Of a stretch of DNA of 64,000 nt, positions 50,869-60,543 are shown in pieces. Under the pieces are notes generated by a model. The model did no database searches and was not told the DNA's origin. It was given only the letters and a program-made list of their open reading frames with translations. The translations under genes and the position numbers were made by a program. The DNA is from Sporosarcina sp. FSL K6-1522 (lineage in GTDB: Bacteria; Bacillota; Bacilli; Bacillales_A; Planococcaceae), in assembly GCF_038622445.1 (NCBI RefSeq), contig NZ_CP152019.1:1586501-1650500 (forward strand), written 5' to 3'. Every line of letters begins with the position of its first letter. Positions within the stretch are counted from its first letter, which is position 1.

Positions 50869-51318
50869 ATGACATGGATGACGATTGGTGCTATAGTAAT
50901 CGGCGTAATTTTGATCTTTATAACAAGTCCCACAAGTGCGCTTGTAGAGTGGGTTTTAAGTAAATTTACACCTCAGCCGAAACTCGATTCAAAAGATGTG
51001 GTTGTTTCGTTTAATGGAACGGATTTAGAGGAAGCAGAGAAAGATCGATTTAATGATTATTTTAACAAAGCTCAATTTTTGGAGAGAAATCATATCTTCC
51101 CGGGCAATGAAAACTTGTTTCTGCAACCAGAAACTTCGATTATTCCTTATATCGTTAAAGTGAAAAATCGAAAAAAAGAAATGAATTACTTTGTTTATAT
51201 TTCCGAAGATCATATTGAGGTAGTCAAGCAGTGGAAGAAAAAAGTGACTGCTTTCAGTATTAAATCTGCGTATCTACAAAACTTTACGGTTGCCAATAGC
51301 CTAACTGTAAAGGCTTGA
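50869..51318 (+). CDS. YfmQ-like membrane-anchored protein
   Basis: The protein has 149 residues from the ATG at 50869; TTG 50851 overlaps the GAGGAG site. A single N-terminal membrane segment (WMTIGAIVIGVILIFITSPT, residues 3-22) precedes a soluble domain (VVVSFNGTDLEEAEKDRFND, PYIVKVKNRKKEMNYFVYIS). Organisation and sequence resemble Bacillus YfmQ, an uncharacterised protein. The following terminator (51360-51404) has AAGCAG-type arms like those at 197 and 1356. Confidence 0.7.
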   Translation: MTWMTIGAIVIGVILIFITSPTSALVEWVLSKFTPQPKLDSKDVVVSFNGTDLEEAEKDRFNDYFNKAQFLERNHIFPGNENLFLQPETSIIPYIVKVKNRKKEMNYFVYISEDHIEVVKQWKKKVTAFSIKSAYLQNFTVANSLTVKA

Positions 51319-51359
51319 TCTATCTCTTCAAGAGAACGTCGTAAAATGAATATAATCTA

Positions 51360-51404
51360 AAAAAAGCAGTTATTAACAAGTTTTTTGTTAATGGCTGCTT
51401 TTTT
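51360..51404 (+). terminator. Intrinsic terminator of YfmQ-like gene
   Basis: AAAAAGCAGTTATTAACAA and TTGTTAATGGCTGCTTTTTT arms. Confidence 0.8.
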
Positions 51405-51439
51405 AAATTGTGTAAGTGACCTTTAATATAACTTTTAAA

Positions 51440-51484
51440 ACCAAACACCCCCACTATGCTAATAGTAGGGGACGTTTGGTTTTA
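51440..51484 (-). terminator. Terminator of DoxX-like gene
   Basis: AACCAAACACCCCCACTA pairs with TAGTAGGGGACGTTTGGTT. T-rich tails on both strands; 13 bases past the stop of the minus-strand gene. A GGTGCCAGTGTCATTCATTC repeat half fills the gap (51487-51506). Confidence 0.75.
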
Positions 51485-51496
51485 TTGGTGCCAGTG

Positions 51497-51898
51497 TCAT
51501 TCATTCAAACTTTTCATTTTTAGCAAAGGTCGGTAGGCTTCAATGTTTTTGATCATTAAATAGACGTTCATCGCTAAAATCATATATGCACCGACACCTG
51601 TTATTTGTTCTAGGGAAATATGGAATACGACCATATTAATTGAAACAGGCATAAAGATGATTAATGCTAACGGTACGAAACGGTTGGTGAAAAATGCTAA
51701 CCCACAAACAATTTTAACTACAGCTAAAAATGGAACAAAGTAGCCCGTCTCTACTAGTGCGACCATATATTGGTCGGCAGATGGATTTTCATACTCAATC
51801 GGGAAGCCACCTAAAACGAACATACCGATGCCCGAACCTATCATCATTAGGCCGAAAATAATTCGAATAATTGTTGGTACTTTATTTTGTTTTTGCAT
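51497..51898 (-). CDS. DoxX-like membrane protein
   Basis: The protein has 133 residues; AAGGGAA precedes the ATG. There are four transmembrane segments: IIRIIFGLMMIGSGIGMFVL; FVPFLAVVKIVCGLAFF; FVPLALIIFMPVSINMVVFH; and GAYMILAMNVYLMI. Topology and the G.G...F / K...G motifs fit the DoxX/DoxD family, whose members act in quinone or thiol redox stress. Divergent from a MarR gene across a perfect palindrome, so probably under its control. Confidence 0.75.
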   Translation of the reverse strand: MQKQNKVPTIIRIIFGLMMIGSGIGMFVLGGFPIEYENPSADQYMVALVETGYFVPFLAVVKIVCGLAFFTNRFVPLALIIFMPVSINMVVFHISLEQITGVGAYMILAMNVYLMIKNIEAYRPLLKMKSLNE

Positions 51899-51944
51899 TT
51901 TACTATTCCCTTCTGACTAAAAAAATTAATGTAAATCACTATAT

Positions 51945-51960
51945 ATGTTGCCGGCAACAT
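51945..51960. promoter_or_regulatory. Perfect 16 bp palindrome, probable MarR operator
   Basis: ATGTTGCCGGCAACAT lies 47 bases upstream of the DoxX-like start. On the minus strand its TTGCCG can serve as a -35 box with TTACAT 17 bases downstream, so a bound repressor would block transcription. Confidence 0.65.
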
Positions 51961-52126
51961 AAAGTTAACATATAACTATAAACGATGCAATTTAAAAGAA
52001 CTTTCGTAGTAGTTTCAGTGACGGGACACTTATAGCCAATCTGAATTTAGTGGCATGTTTCCAAAATGGTGTATGATTAAATAAAGCCAATCGTAGCTAT
52101 TCATATTTTGAAAGGGGAAAGTTTCT

Positions 52127-52594
52127 ATGAAAGAAAATCAATGTTCTAAAACACTTTCTGAAGTGGATGGCATTTTCACTGCTTCAGACTTCCCAGTAAA
52201 TTTCGCAATCATTGCACTCGCTCGCTACCATCGTTCAACCGCAACTGATTTATTACGAGAAACTGGATTATTTCCCGGGCAAGAAATGATGTTAATGCAG
52301 CTATGGAAAAAGGACAACCAATCACAAAATGCGATCGGGAAAGCATTAGGCATTAATCATTCAACAGTGGCCAAGTCCGTTCGTAGATTAGAAGAAGCAG
52401 GCCTTGTGACTATGAAGCGTTCTGATTTGGATAAACGGGTAACATTGGTTTCCCTTACGCAAGCAGGGATGGATATAAAAGAAGAAGTCCTAAATGTTTG
52501 GAGAACGGTTGAAAATACAGTTACCGAAAATCTTACAGATGATGAAAAAAGTGTGTTTTTGAATTTAGCCGAAAAAATTGTGAATAACAGCTAA
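52127..52594 (+). CDS. MarR-family transcriptional regulator
   Basis: The protein has 155 residues; AAAGGGG precedes the ATG. Winged helix-turn-helix residues about 55-120 include LMQLWKKDNQSQNAIGKALG, INHSTVAKSVRRLEEAGLVT and DKRVTLVSLTQAG, the MarR wing with the conserved D.R motif. Helical flanks form the dimer. Cys near residue 6 could sense oxidation, but there is no direct evidence. Likely represses the DoxX-like gene through the palindrome at 51945. Confidence 0.88.
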   Translation: MKENQCSKTLSEVDGIFTASDFPVNFAIIALARYHRSTATDLLRETGLFPGQEMMLMQLWKKDNQSQNAIGKALGINHSTVAKSVRRLEEAGLVTMKRSDLDKRVTLVSLTQAGMDIKEEVLNVWRTVENTVTENLTDDEKSVFLNLAEKIVNNS

Positions 52595-52721
52595 TCGTCA
52601 CTCGCTCAATCATAATTCCATTAGGCGAAAAGCAGGGAAAATGTTATATTATTTATACAAATGCTACTGATTTTGATCATAAAACAAGCCAGATAATTGA
52701 GCGACTAAAGGAGGGGAAATC

Positions 52722-53291
52722 ATGTCCAATGACGTAAGGCCAAGAAGAATAATTTTAGATTTAGCAGTCACGTTAGACGGCTTTATTGAAGGAAAAAATG
52801 GGGAAGTTGATTGGTGCATCATGGACTCTGAGATGGGGTTTAATGATTTTCTAAATCAAATAGATACGATTTTATATGGAAGAAAAAGTTACAATTTATG
52901 GGGACAATATACTCCCAAAATGGAAGATGCTGATGCTGAAAAAGAAATGTGGGCATTGGTTCATAGTAAAGAGAAATATGTGTTTTCCAGAACACAAAAA
53001 GGAATTGATCATAAAGCAATATTCATAAATGAAAATATTCCTGAAGAAGTAAATAAATTAAAGAATAAGCCGGGTAAAGATATCTGGTTATACGGTGGAG
53101 CAAGTCTTATTACAACTTTTATCGATTTAGGGCTTGTTGATGAATTTAGATTGTCTGTTCATCCTGTTATTTTGGGAGAAGGAAGACCGTTGTTTAGTGA
53201 TATAAAACAGAGGTTGAATTTAACATTAATGAATACAAGAACTTTTTCCTCTGGCGTTGTTCAACTAATCTACCATTCGAATAAAAATTAA
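52722..53291 (+). CDS. Dihydrofolate reductase-like protein (RibD C-terminal family)
   Basis: The protein has 189 residues; AAAGGAGGGG precedes the ATG. RIILDLAVTLDGFIEGKNGE at the N-terminus, IDTILYGRKSYNLW near 47-60 and IWLYGGASLITTFIDLGLVD near 123-142 with PVILGEGRPLF match the RibD_C/YwjB-type NADPH-dependent reductases. The reaction in such stand-alone proteins is usually unknown. It is followed by an AAGCCTAAT-type terminator. Confidence 0.85.
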   Translation: MSNDVRPRRIILDLAVTLDGFIEGKNGEVDWCIMDSEMGFNDFLNQIDTILYGRKSYNLWGQYTPKMEDADAEKEMWALVHSKEKYVFSRTQKGIDHKAIFINENIPEEVNKLKNKPGKDIWLYGGASLITTFIDLGLVDEFRLSVHPVILGEGRPLFSDIKQRLNLTLMNTRTFSSGVVQLIYHSNKN

Positions 53292-53332
53292 TCATATTGC
53301 ACATTCCAAAGATGAAATACAATAAAAAATCA

Positions 53333-53377
53333 TAAGCCTAATTCCTCGTACAATATACGGAGGGATAGGCTTTTTTT
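53333..53377 (+). terminator. AAGCCTAAT-type terminator, copy 2
   Basis: AAGCCTAATTCCTCGT and ACGGAGGGATAGGCTT arms, then TTTTT. Homologous to 26607 and 62167. Confidence 0.8.
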
Positions 53378-53619
53378 AAGACAAGCATAAATGGTATACC
53401 TATAATGAAAATACATATGAAGATTTTCTATATACATTATTACTAATGAATTAACAATATCTGGCTGTTTAATGAGTGTTTTTTATTAAAATGGCTGGTT
53501 TATTTCTAACAAAACAGGTATTTTATCCGGAATTTTTGTATTGGAAGGGATAGGTAAATAGTCCAAACTATTCTTGGAGATAGAATATACATATGTTATT
53601 GTAATAAAGTATTGAATTG

Positions 53620-53697
53620 AATAAGCAAACCTAGGGAAATCTAGGGACGCAAAGCTACAGGGACTACGGTTTAAAACTATGTCAGCCAGTTGCCAAA
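53620..53697 (+). promoter_or_regulatory. Cyclic-di-GMP class I riboswitch (GEMM)
   Basis: GCAAACC, GAAA tetraloop context (TAGGGAAATCTA), GGGACGCAAAGCTACAGGGA, CTACGG, and TCAGCCAGTTGCC occur in the order of the GEMM-I aptamer. A terminator follows at 53776 and then the gene for a giant secreted metallopeptidase. A terminator downstream suggests transcription control; whether c-di-GMP turns it on or off is not readable with certainty. Confidence 0.88.
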
Positions 53698-53775
53698 GAG
53701 TACATATTACTTTTTGTTATTATAAAGCTACGTAAAAAAAGTATTACCCTTTTATGTAAACTTTATAAAAATAGA

Positions 53776-53803
53776 AGCTACTCTTTTTAGAGTAGTTTTT
53801 TTA
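53776..53803 (+). terminator. Riboswitch-linked terminator
   Basis: GCTACTC and GAGTAG arms around TTTTTA, then a T7 run, 40 bases before the peptidase start. Confidence 0.75.
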
Positions 53804-53842
53804 TGTGCTTTTTTGGAATGAATCCATTAGGAGGAAATGAAT

Positions 53843-56800
53843 ATGAAAGTAGTTAAAATGGCAACAGCCGCGGCTATGGCGTTCAGTTTAGTCATTGCGC
53901 CAATCCATGCATTAGCAGATCAACATCCAAATCCGAAAGTGCCCACAAAGACCATTGAAAATAGTGTGGAACAAGCGGAGACAGCTACTGTCAGTAAGTT
54001 TAGTTTATATGGCAATGATTTGTTACATGCTTATGATGAAACGTTTAAAATGGCGAACGACACTATCACATCCATCACAAACAATGGTAGAAACTATCCT
54101 GGTTCTCCCCTTGAAAAGGCAATCGATGGGGATATGAATACCCATTGGGAAACAGGTAAGCAAAATGATGCAACCTTCACGAATGAGGTGATATTTACCT
54201 TTAACGAAACAACTTTATTAAATCGAATTGTCTATGCGGCTCGGCAAACAAGCGCGAAAGGCAAGGGCTTTGCACAAGAATTTAACATCTACGGTTCAAC
54301 GACAGATAACGGTAATGATTTTACAGTAGTTTCTTCTGGTGAATATAAAGGTTCTACAGGAGATATCGTTGAAATTCAATTTAAACCGACAGAATTTAAA
54401 CGTTTAAAATTTGTCTATAAAAAAGCGAACCAAAATTGGGCAAGTGCTGCAGAGTTCCTATTTTATAAGGAAGACGCTATTTCTAGTCAAATGGCGAATT
54501 TATTTACTAATGAAAATAAAAATCAAGTTTCAGAAGAATTTAATACAGTAAAAAAATTAAAAGCTTTAGAGGAAAATGTGAAATCACATCCCTTATATGA
54601 AACATTTAAAGAAGATATTGCCGATGCGTATGCATTAATCAATCAGGAGCAAATTGAAGCAACGACTGCCGTAACAAAACCATTTCCATATTATGTAAAT
54701 CAGGACTATTCGAAGTTGTTTAGAATGGACTATGAGAACATTAAAGATATCCGAAACAATGGAGGCCATTATAGTACTTCTATCATTGGCAATGCGATTG
54801 ATGGCAACTTAAATACGTATTGGGAAACCAACTCGGTGAATTCAGCTAATTTCACGAACGAGGTAGAAGTAGAATTCAAAGAAGCAGTGAAACTGAATCG
54901 TATTATGTACGGGGCGAGGCCGTCAGACCGTAAAGGATTTGCGGAAGAATTTGAAATCTATGCATCTCAAACGTCTAAAGGAGATACGTACCAACTTGTA
55001 TCTACTGGACAACATAATATGGTTACTGGATTAGTGGAAGCAAAATTTGAACCAACTACATTTAAACGCGTGAAATTCAAGTTCAAAAAGTCCAATCAGA
55101 ATTGGGCAACTTTATCAGAACTAGCCTTTTATAAGGAAGACGTTATCCAAGATAAGGTGAATGGTATTTTTACTGACGGCACAATGAGTGCGCTAGTACC
55201 TGAATTCAATAGCCTGGATAAAATTACTGCTTTAGAAAACGAAACGAAAGATCACCCACTATATGATGTGTTAAAAGAACATTTAGATTTAGCCAAATCG
55301 ATTATAAAAGGTGAAGAAAATGTTGGTGGAACGATTGTTGAAGCAGAACAACGCGGAGATATGGTGAAACATGCGAAAGAAAAACTAAAATTTGGTTTTG
55401 GTAATAACCTCCAACCTACAGGGTTTTCAGCTCAGCCAGGAGACAAAATTACGGTATACGTCGATGCCAATCCAAATGGTCCATTGCCTAGGGTAGCGTT
55501 TGCACAGCAAGAAGGTTCTTTTGCAAACTGGAAAAGAGAAGTCCAGCTATCACCCGGTAAAAATGAAATAACAGTACCAAAAGTCAATAAAGATAATTGG
55601 TATCAACATGATGTAACCCCTGGTGGAAGTATTTATATTCATAATCCATATACAAAAGAGCAACAAGGGACTGCGCCTAAAATTCGATTTGCAGATGCTG
55701 AAAGAATTCCTTTCGCAACGAAAGATACGAATGTTGCAGAATTTAAATCATTTTTAAAAGAATATAAGAAGAAAATGGATGAGGATATTGCAAAACATCC
55801 AAAACTTGAAGAGCGAGAAGTTCTAGATGTTTTCGAGTTTGTAAGTGAGCATATTGTATGGACAGGTACAGCAACAGGTGCTTATCAAACGTATATCGAA
55901 GATGGTTATAGTCCGTTAGAAACGATTGAGTCCTACAACACACATATGAATGAAATATTTAAATACTACGGATTGGATGCAAGAAATGAAAGCCATGATC
56001 CTAAGTTTATTAGGGAAAATGTACGACTGGCACAACCATTCGGTTATATGTATGCTTATACCGACCATATCGGTGTGCAAGGTGACGTAATGGCTAATCA
56101 CTTAATTCCGTTTGAAGTAAGAGGTCCTTCATGGGGGTTAACGCATGAAATTGGGCATAGAATGGATATGAACGCTAGATTATATGGTGAAGTAACAAAT
56201 AATATGTTGCCTCAATATATGTCGGTATATTATGAAAAAATCGATAACCGTATACCGTATGAAGAAAATATTTATAAAAATGTCATGAAGGAAAATTTAA
56301 AATCTTATGGCAGTCAAGGTTACTTTGAAAAGTTAGGCGTATTTTGGCAACTAGAGATGTTTAGTCCGGGATATTGGGGGAAATTAAATAGTCTGTATCG
56401 AGAAAGAAATGTACAACTGACGGATGGTGAGATTTCTAAGCAAAAATATCTAGTTGAATTCTCATCTGAAATATTGGCACTTGATTTAAGTGAACACTTC
56501 GCAAGACATGGGTTTACGGTTAGTGACGAAACGAGAAAATTGACTAGTAAGTACAAGAAGCCTGAGGGAAAAACATGGTACTTGAATAACTCAGTGATCG
56601 GTTACAAAGGAAATGGCATTCAAGATAAAAATGTCTCTATTGAAACGACTGTACTGCCAAATGCAGGAAAAAACACAAATAAATTAAGTTTTTCGATTGA
56701 TAAACGCTATACGAATGATATTTTAGGGTTTGAAATTATAAGAGATGGTAAAATTATCGGATTTACTTCTAAAAATCATTTTGAAGATAAAAATGTAGAT

Positions 56801-59674
56801 ACAACTAAAAGCTATACGTATCAAATTATTGTTCATGATAAAAAACTGAAAGCTTTAGAGCCTGTGGAATTTAATTCACAAAAACCAACAATTGCAGTTG
56901 AAAGCCAAGTAACGCTTAAATTGCATCAAGAATTTGTTCCGATGGATTATGTGAAAGCGAGAAGCTCCAAAGGGAAAGACATTACAAAAGATGTTGTCAT
57001 TATATCGAATAATGTCGATGTAACGAAAAAAGGTAATTACGAAATTGTTTATGAAGTAAAGAACGCGGATATTACAGAGACTAAAACAACAAAAGTAACT
57101 GTCACAAGTGATTTTACGTATCTCTCTGATATGAACGCTAAATCGGCGAATATTGCTTGGGGTGGATTGAAAAAAGATTTAGCACCTTCTGGCAACATGA
57201 TTACGCTAATTAGACAAGGATTAGAGGCAACGTACGCAAAAGGTATCGGTGCCCATGCAAATTCAGAAGTCATTTATGATATTGAAAATAAAGGATTTAA
57301 TTTCTTTGAAAGTTATATCGGCATTGATCAAGCGACGAAAGGTGGTCCTTCATCAGCAACGTTTGAAATTTGGGTGGATGGGGAGAAGAAGTATGGTAGT
57401 GATGTATTTAAAGCTGACACAGCACATGAATTTGTCAAAATTCCTGTCACTGGCGCAAAAGAAGTGAAACTCATTACAACCGATGCTAATAATGGTAATG
57501 CATCTGACCATACTGTATGGGCTGACGCGAAGTTTACGATTGATTCTAGTAAACCTACATTAACGGTGGCTAATGAGTTGACATTTGTAAAGTTCAATAG
57601 CGATTTTGATGTTATGCAAGATGTTGAAGCATTTGATCCAGAAGACGGTAATTTAATTGACCAAGTAAAAGTAACGACAAATGGTTTCGATGTGAATAAA
57701 ACAGGCATGTATAATGTAGACTATTCTGTCACGGATAGCGATGGACATACAGTTACAAAAACTAGAGAAATCTATGTTTATAGTGATGCAAAATTCGCGA
57801 GCGATACAGCTTGGAAATCTGCACAAACTGCATGGAAAAAAGTCAACAAAGACAAGGCTTCGAGTGGTGAATCTATCAAATTACTCGTTAATGGGGAAAT
57901 CAAAGAATTTGCCAAAGGTATTGGTACACATGCAAGCTCCGAAATTGTTTACGACCTTGAAGGCAAAAACTATGATTACTTCGAAACATTCGTAGGTGTA
58001 GATAGAAATATTGCAGAAAATAATAAATCGAGCGTTACATTTAAAATTTTAGCAGATGGCGAAGAAGTCTATAACAGCGGTGTGATGAAATATCATACAG
58101 AAGCTAAATTAGTAAGACTTCCAGTAAAGGGCGTTAAAACTTTAACACTGATTGCAAGCGATTCTGGTGACGGCAATGAATCAGATCACGCAGACTTTGC
58201 GGATGCGAAATTCTATATTTCAAACGGACTGCCTCAACTGACGATTCCAAAATCAACGGCAACGAAAGTAGGCATGCCGATCGACATCAGTGAAGAATAT
58301 ACAGCAATAGATGCAGAAGACGGTGATTTAACTGCTGCTGTCCAAGTAACAGGCATCGACAAAGTCAACTTCAATCGAGCTGGCAAGTATGAGCTTACGT
58401 ATAAGGTGACGGATAGTGACAGAAATGAAGTAATCGCAAAGCGAATGATTTCCGTTGTCAATATGGATGATTATAACTATCTGTCTGATTTCAATTGGAC
58501 ATCTACACAAAACAGTTATACAGCACCACGTAAGGATATCGCAATTAGTGGTAAGCAGCTACGATTAACAGATGGGGGCGGTCGCGAAGTCCTTTATAAG
58601 AAAGGCATCGGCGCACATTCAAACTCCACAATTGTATATGATTTGACAGATAAAGATGCGGAGTACTTTACGTCATTTGTTGGGGTAGACCGACAAATGT
58701 ATAACACTGTTGGCTCGGTTGTATTCCAAGTATTTGTTGATGGAGAAAAGCAATTCGACAGTGGCTTAATGAATTCTAGAGATCCTCAACAGTTTGTAGA
58801 GGTGAATAGTAGCGGCGCTAAGGAATTAAAGTTAGTCGTGACTGATGGTGGCAATGGAAATGGCTCTGACCATGCGACGTGGGGAGATGCGAAATTACAT
58901 TTTGCAAATGCAGATCGAATCTTTACACAAGAATTAGTCGCTGCGATTGAAGAAGCGAAAGCGATTAATACAGAAGACTATACATCTGAGAGTGTGGCAG
59001 CATTACAAGCAAGTATTGCACAAGCAGAAGAAGTTGTAGCGAACAAGCAATCTATTCAGGTAGAGATTGATCAGGCGATAGAGATGCTAAAAAAAGCAAA
59101 AGAATCATTAGTAGCCATCGATTTAAGCCAAGTCATCCCAGTACCAGATAAAGATTTAAATAGGTTTATTAAACAAACACTAGGGATTACGGATGAAATC
59201 ACACTTGGTGATATGTATAAACTGACAAGCCTATCCGCTGCTGGTACGCGAACAGAAAGAGTAGCTAGTCTTGAAGGTTTACAATATGCGAAAAACCTAG
59301 TGACATTGGATATCACGGGCAATGAAGTGACAGATTTCTCACCACTACAAGGATTAGAGAAATTAGAAAATCTAATGGCTAATCCTCAAGTAATTGAAAT
59401 GCCTTCCCCAACTGGACAGGACGCTATATTCAACGTGGAAAATCTGGTAAAAGGTTTAGATGGTAAGCATGTGAACCCTACTCAAATTGCACTTAGGCAT
59501 AATCAAACGTTTAAAGAAGTAATCGTAAATGTTGATCAACTAGAAGCAAATGCAGATCAATTTTCGATTGATCTTACAGAAGAAGATAAAGGTGTTTACA
59601 TGTTAGTCATGGTTTATGAAGTAGCGGGTAACTCCATTCAAATCATGTCTGTGATTGATAATCATGAATCTTGA
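53843..59674 (+). CDS. Secreted M60-like metallopeptidase with carbohydrate-binding repeats
   Basis: The protein has 1943 residues from the ATG at 53843, eight bases after GGAGG; the ATG at 53837 is too close. After a Sec signal peptide (to about ALAD) come two F5/8 type C domains (about 55-215 and 290-430; AIDGDMNTHWET, AIDGNLNTYWET) and an M60/enhancin-like peptidase (about 510-900) with zinc motif HEIGH near 767. Three NPCBM domains follow (about 1093-1232, 1319-1455, 1543-1690; repeated KGIGAH.NS..VYD and DA.F), separated by DUF5011/Ig-like units, then a FIVAR helical region (about 1695-1755) and a leucine-rich segment near the end. M60 enzymes cleave glycoproteins such as mucins. No wall anchor is seen, so it may be released. 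Controlled by the upstream c-di-GMP riboswitch. Confidence 0.92.
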   Translation: MKVVKMATAAAMAFSLVIAPIHALADQHPNPKVPTKTIENSVEQAETATVSKFSLYGNDLLHAYDETFKMANDTITSITNNGRNYPGSPLEKAIDGDMNTHWETGKQNDATFTNEVIFTFNETTLLNRIVYAARQTSAKGKGFAQEFNIYGSTTDNGNDFTVVSSGEYKGSTGDIVEIQFKPTEFKRLKFVYKKANQNWASAAEFLFYKEDAISSQMANLFTNENKNQVSEEFNTVKKLKALEENVKSHPLYETFKEDIADAYALINQEQIEATTAVTKPFPYYVNQDYSKLFRMDYENIKDIRNNGGHYSTSIIGNAIDGNLNTYWETNSVNSANFTNEVEVEFKEAVKLNRIMYGARPSDRKGFAEEFEIYASQTSKGDTYQLVSTGQHNMVTGLVEAKFEPTTFKRVKFKFKKSNQNWATLSELAFYKEDVIQDKVNGIFTDGTMSALVPEFNSLDKITALENETKDHPLYDVLKEHLDLAKSIIKGEENVGGTIVEAEQRGDMVKHAKEKLKFGFGNNLQPTGFSAQPGDKITVYVDANPNGPLPRVAFAQQEGSFANWKREVQLSPGKNEITVPKVNKDNWYQHDVTPGGSIYIHNPYTKEQQGTAPKIRFADAERIPFATKDTNVAEFKSFLKEYKKKMDEDIAKHPKLEEREVLDVFEFVSEHIVWTGTATGAYQTYIEDGYSPLETIESYNTHMNEIFKYYGLDARNESHDPKFIRENVRLAQPFGYMYAYTDHIGVQGDVMANHLIPFEVRGPSWGLTHEIGHRMDMNARLYGEVTNNMLPQYMSVYYEKIDNRIPYEENIYKNVMKENLKSYGSQGYFEKLGVFWQLEMFSPGYWGKLNSLYRERNVQLTDGEISKQKYLVEFSSEILALDLSEHFARHGFTVSDETRKLTSKYKKPEGKTWYLNNSVIGYKGNGIQDKNVSIETTVLPNAGKNTNKLSFSIDKRYTNDILGFEIIRDGKIIGFTSKNHFEDKNVDTTKSYTYQIIVHDKKLKALEPVEFNSQKPTIAVESQVTLKLHQEFVPMDYVKARSSKGKDITKDVVIISNNVDVTKKGNYEIVYEVKNADITETKTTKVTVTSDFTYLSDMNAKSANIAWGGLKKDLAPSGNMITLIRQGLEATYAKGIGAHANSEVIYDIENKGFNFFESYIGIDQATKGGPSSATFEIWVDGEKKYGSDVFKADTAHEFVKIPVTGAKEVKLITTDANNGNASDHTVWADAKFTIDSSKPTLTVANELTFVKFNSDFDVMQDVEAFDPEDGNLIDQVKVTTNGFDVNKTGMYNVDYSVTDSDGHTVTKTREIYVYSDAKFASDTAWKSAQTAWKKVNKDKASSGESIKLLVNGEIKEFAKGIGTHASSEIVYDLEGKNYDYFETFVGVDRNIAENNKSSVTFKILADGEEVYNSGVMKYHTEAKLVRLPVKGVKTLTLIASDSGDGNESDHADFADAKFYISNGLPQLTIPKSTATKVGMPIDISEEYTAIDAEDGDLTAAVQVTGIDKVNFNRAGKYELTYKVTDSDRNEVIAKRMISVVNMDDYNYLSDFNWTSTQNSYTAPRKDIAISGKQLRLTDGGGREVLYKKGIGAHSNSTIVYDLTDKDAEYFTSFVGVDRQMYNTVGSVVFQVFVDGEKQFDSGLMNSRDPQQFVEVNSSGAKELKLVVTDGGNGNGSDHATWGDAKLHFANADRIFTQELVAAIEEAKAINTEDYTSESVAALQASIAQAEEVVANKQSIQVEIDQAIEMLKKAKESLVAIDLSQVIPVPDKDLNRFIKQTLGITDEITLGDMYKLTSLSAAGTRTERVASLEGLQYAKNLVTLDITGNEVTDFSPLQGLEKLENLMANPQVIEMPSPTGQDAIFNVENLVKGLDGKHVNPTQIALRHNQTFKEVIVNVDQLEANADQFSIDLTEEDKGVYMLVMVYEVAGNSIQIMSVIDNHES

Positions 59675-59723
59675 GTGACTGTGGTACCTTTACAATTACT
59701 CATACAACTTCCAAAGAACACAG

Positions 59724-59759
59724 CCCTTCAATCGAGCAATCGGTTGGAGGTTTTTTTTA
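59724..59759 (+). terminator. Intrinsic terminator of metallopeptidase gene
   Basis: CCTTCAATCG and CGGTTGGAGG arms (with G-U pairs) are followed by a T8 run. A TTGAGTGACTGTGGTACC half repeat (59671-59688) overlaps the stop codon region. Confidence 0.7.
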
Positions 59760-59946
59760 GTTAGGGAGACATTAACAATATTGATAGACAGGTTGCTTGC
59801 CACTTTACCTTTTATGGGAAATTGAGGGTTTTGATGTTATAGTTGTTATATGCATTTGATAGATTTCTAAGAAAATCAATCTACTGCAGATTAGTTATCT
59901 GATGACTATGTTTATAAAGTATAAGTCCCATTTTAGGGGGAGTAAA

Positions 59947-60306
59947 ATGACGAATTATTATTATTTAGCATCAGATCAGAAATTGGGCTTAGGTAATACT
60001 TCGCTTGATTTTACAGAGATTGAGCCGTGGATGATTCCAGGGTTTGATTACCCCGTTCAGGTAGAGATTTTTAATGGTGTAAAAAAAGAGTGGGAGTTGC
60101 GTGAGTTGCTACAGTATATTCGCAATTACACTGCATCCTATCCGGTTTGTACAGTGCAAATAGCGCACTTATTAAATTCAGATCAAGTTGAACTAAAAGT
60201 ACAGAAAAAGTCTAACTTACTATGGCACGAGATTGTTAATCCAAAGCAACTTCTGCTGCAAGAAGGGCATTTATTGACGATTAATAAAGTGCCAAATTCT
60301 CAATAA
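59947..60306 (+). CDS. Hypothetical protein, 119 residues
   Basis: The ATG at 59947 follows AGGGGGAG; the ATG at 59902 has no site. The sequence opens TNYYYLASDQKLGLGNTSLD and includes WELRELLQYIRNYTASYP and NLLWHEIVNPKQLLLQEGHL. Soluble, mixed alpha/beta, no known motif. First of several small genes in one direction up to 62139, possibly a stress or competition gene cluster, but no function can be assigned. Confidence 0.65.
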   Translation: MTNYYYLASDQKLGLGNTSLDFTEIEPWMIPGFDYPVQVEIFNGVKKEWELRELLQYIRNYTASYPVCTVQIAHLLNSDQVELKVQKKSNLLWHEIVNPKQLLLQEGHLLTINKVPNSQ

Positions 60307-60367
60307 TTTCGTATGCAGCTATTCTGTTATTAGGCGAGATTTTTAAAAATAAAAGGAGGTGTTCGTC

Positions 60368-60502
60368 ATGTATGAAGTGAAAGATTCCTATTTTTTTATT
60401 TTCGATACGCCATCTTTACTTGCCGTGGGTGCTGTTTTTGTATTGCTAATAGCTGGCTACTTCTTTTTCAGAGTGAAAAAGAGAGGGAAAGCCAATTATT
60501 GA
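60368..60502 (+). CDS. Small single-pass membrane protein, 44 residues
   Basis: The ATG at 60368 follows AAAGGAGGTG, among the best ribosome binding sites here. SLLAVGAVFVLLIAGYFFF forms one membrane helix, followed by a basic tail RVKKRGKANY. Nout-Cin by the positive-inside rule. Role unknown; size and tail recall small membrane regulators. Confidence 0.65.
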   Translation: MYEVKDSYFFIFDTPSLLAVGAVFVLLIAGYFFFRVKKRGKANY

Positions 60503-60543
60503 GTATTTTATAACTGGCTATATTGTTGAATAGGGGTGAAGTG

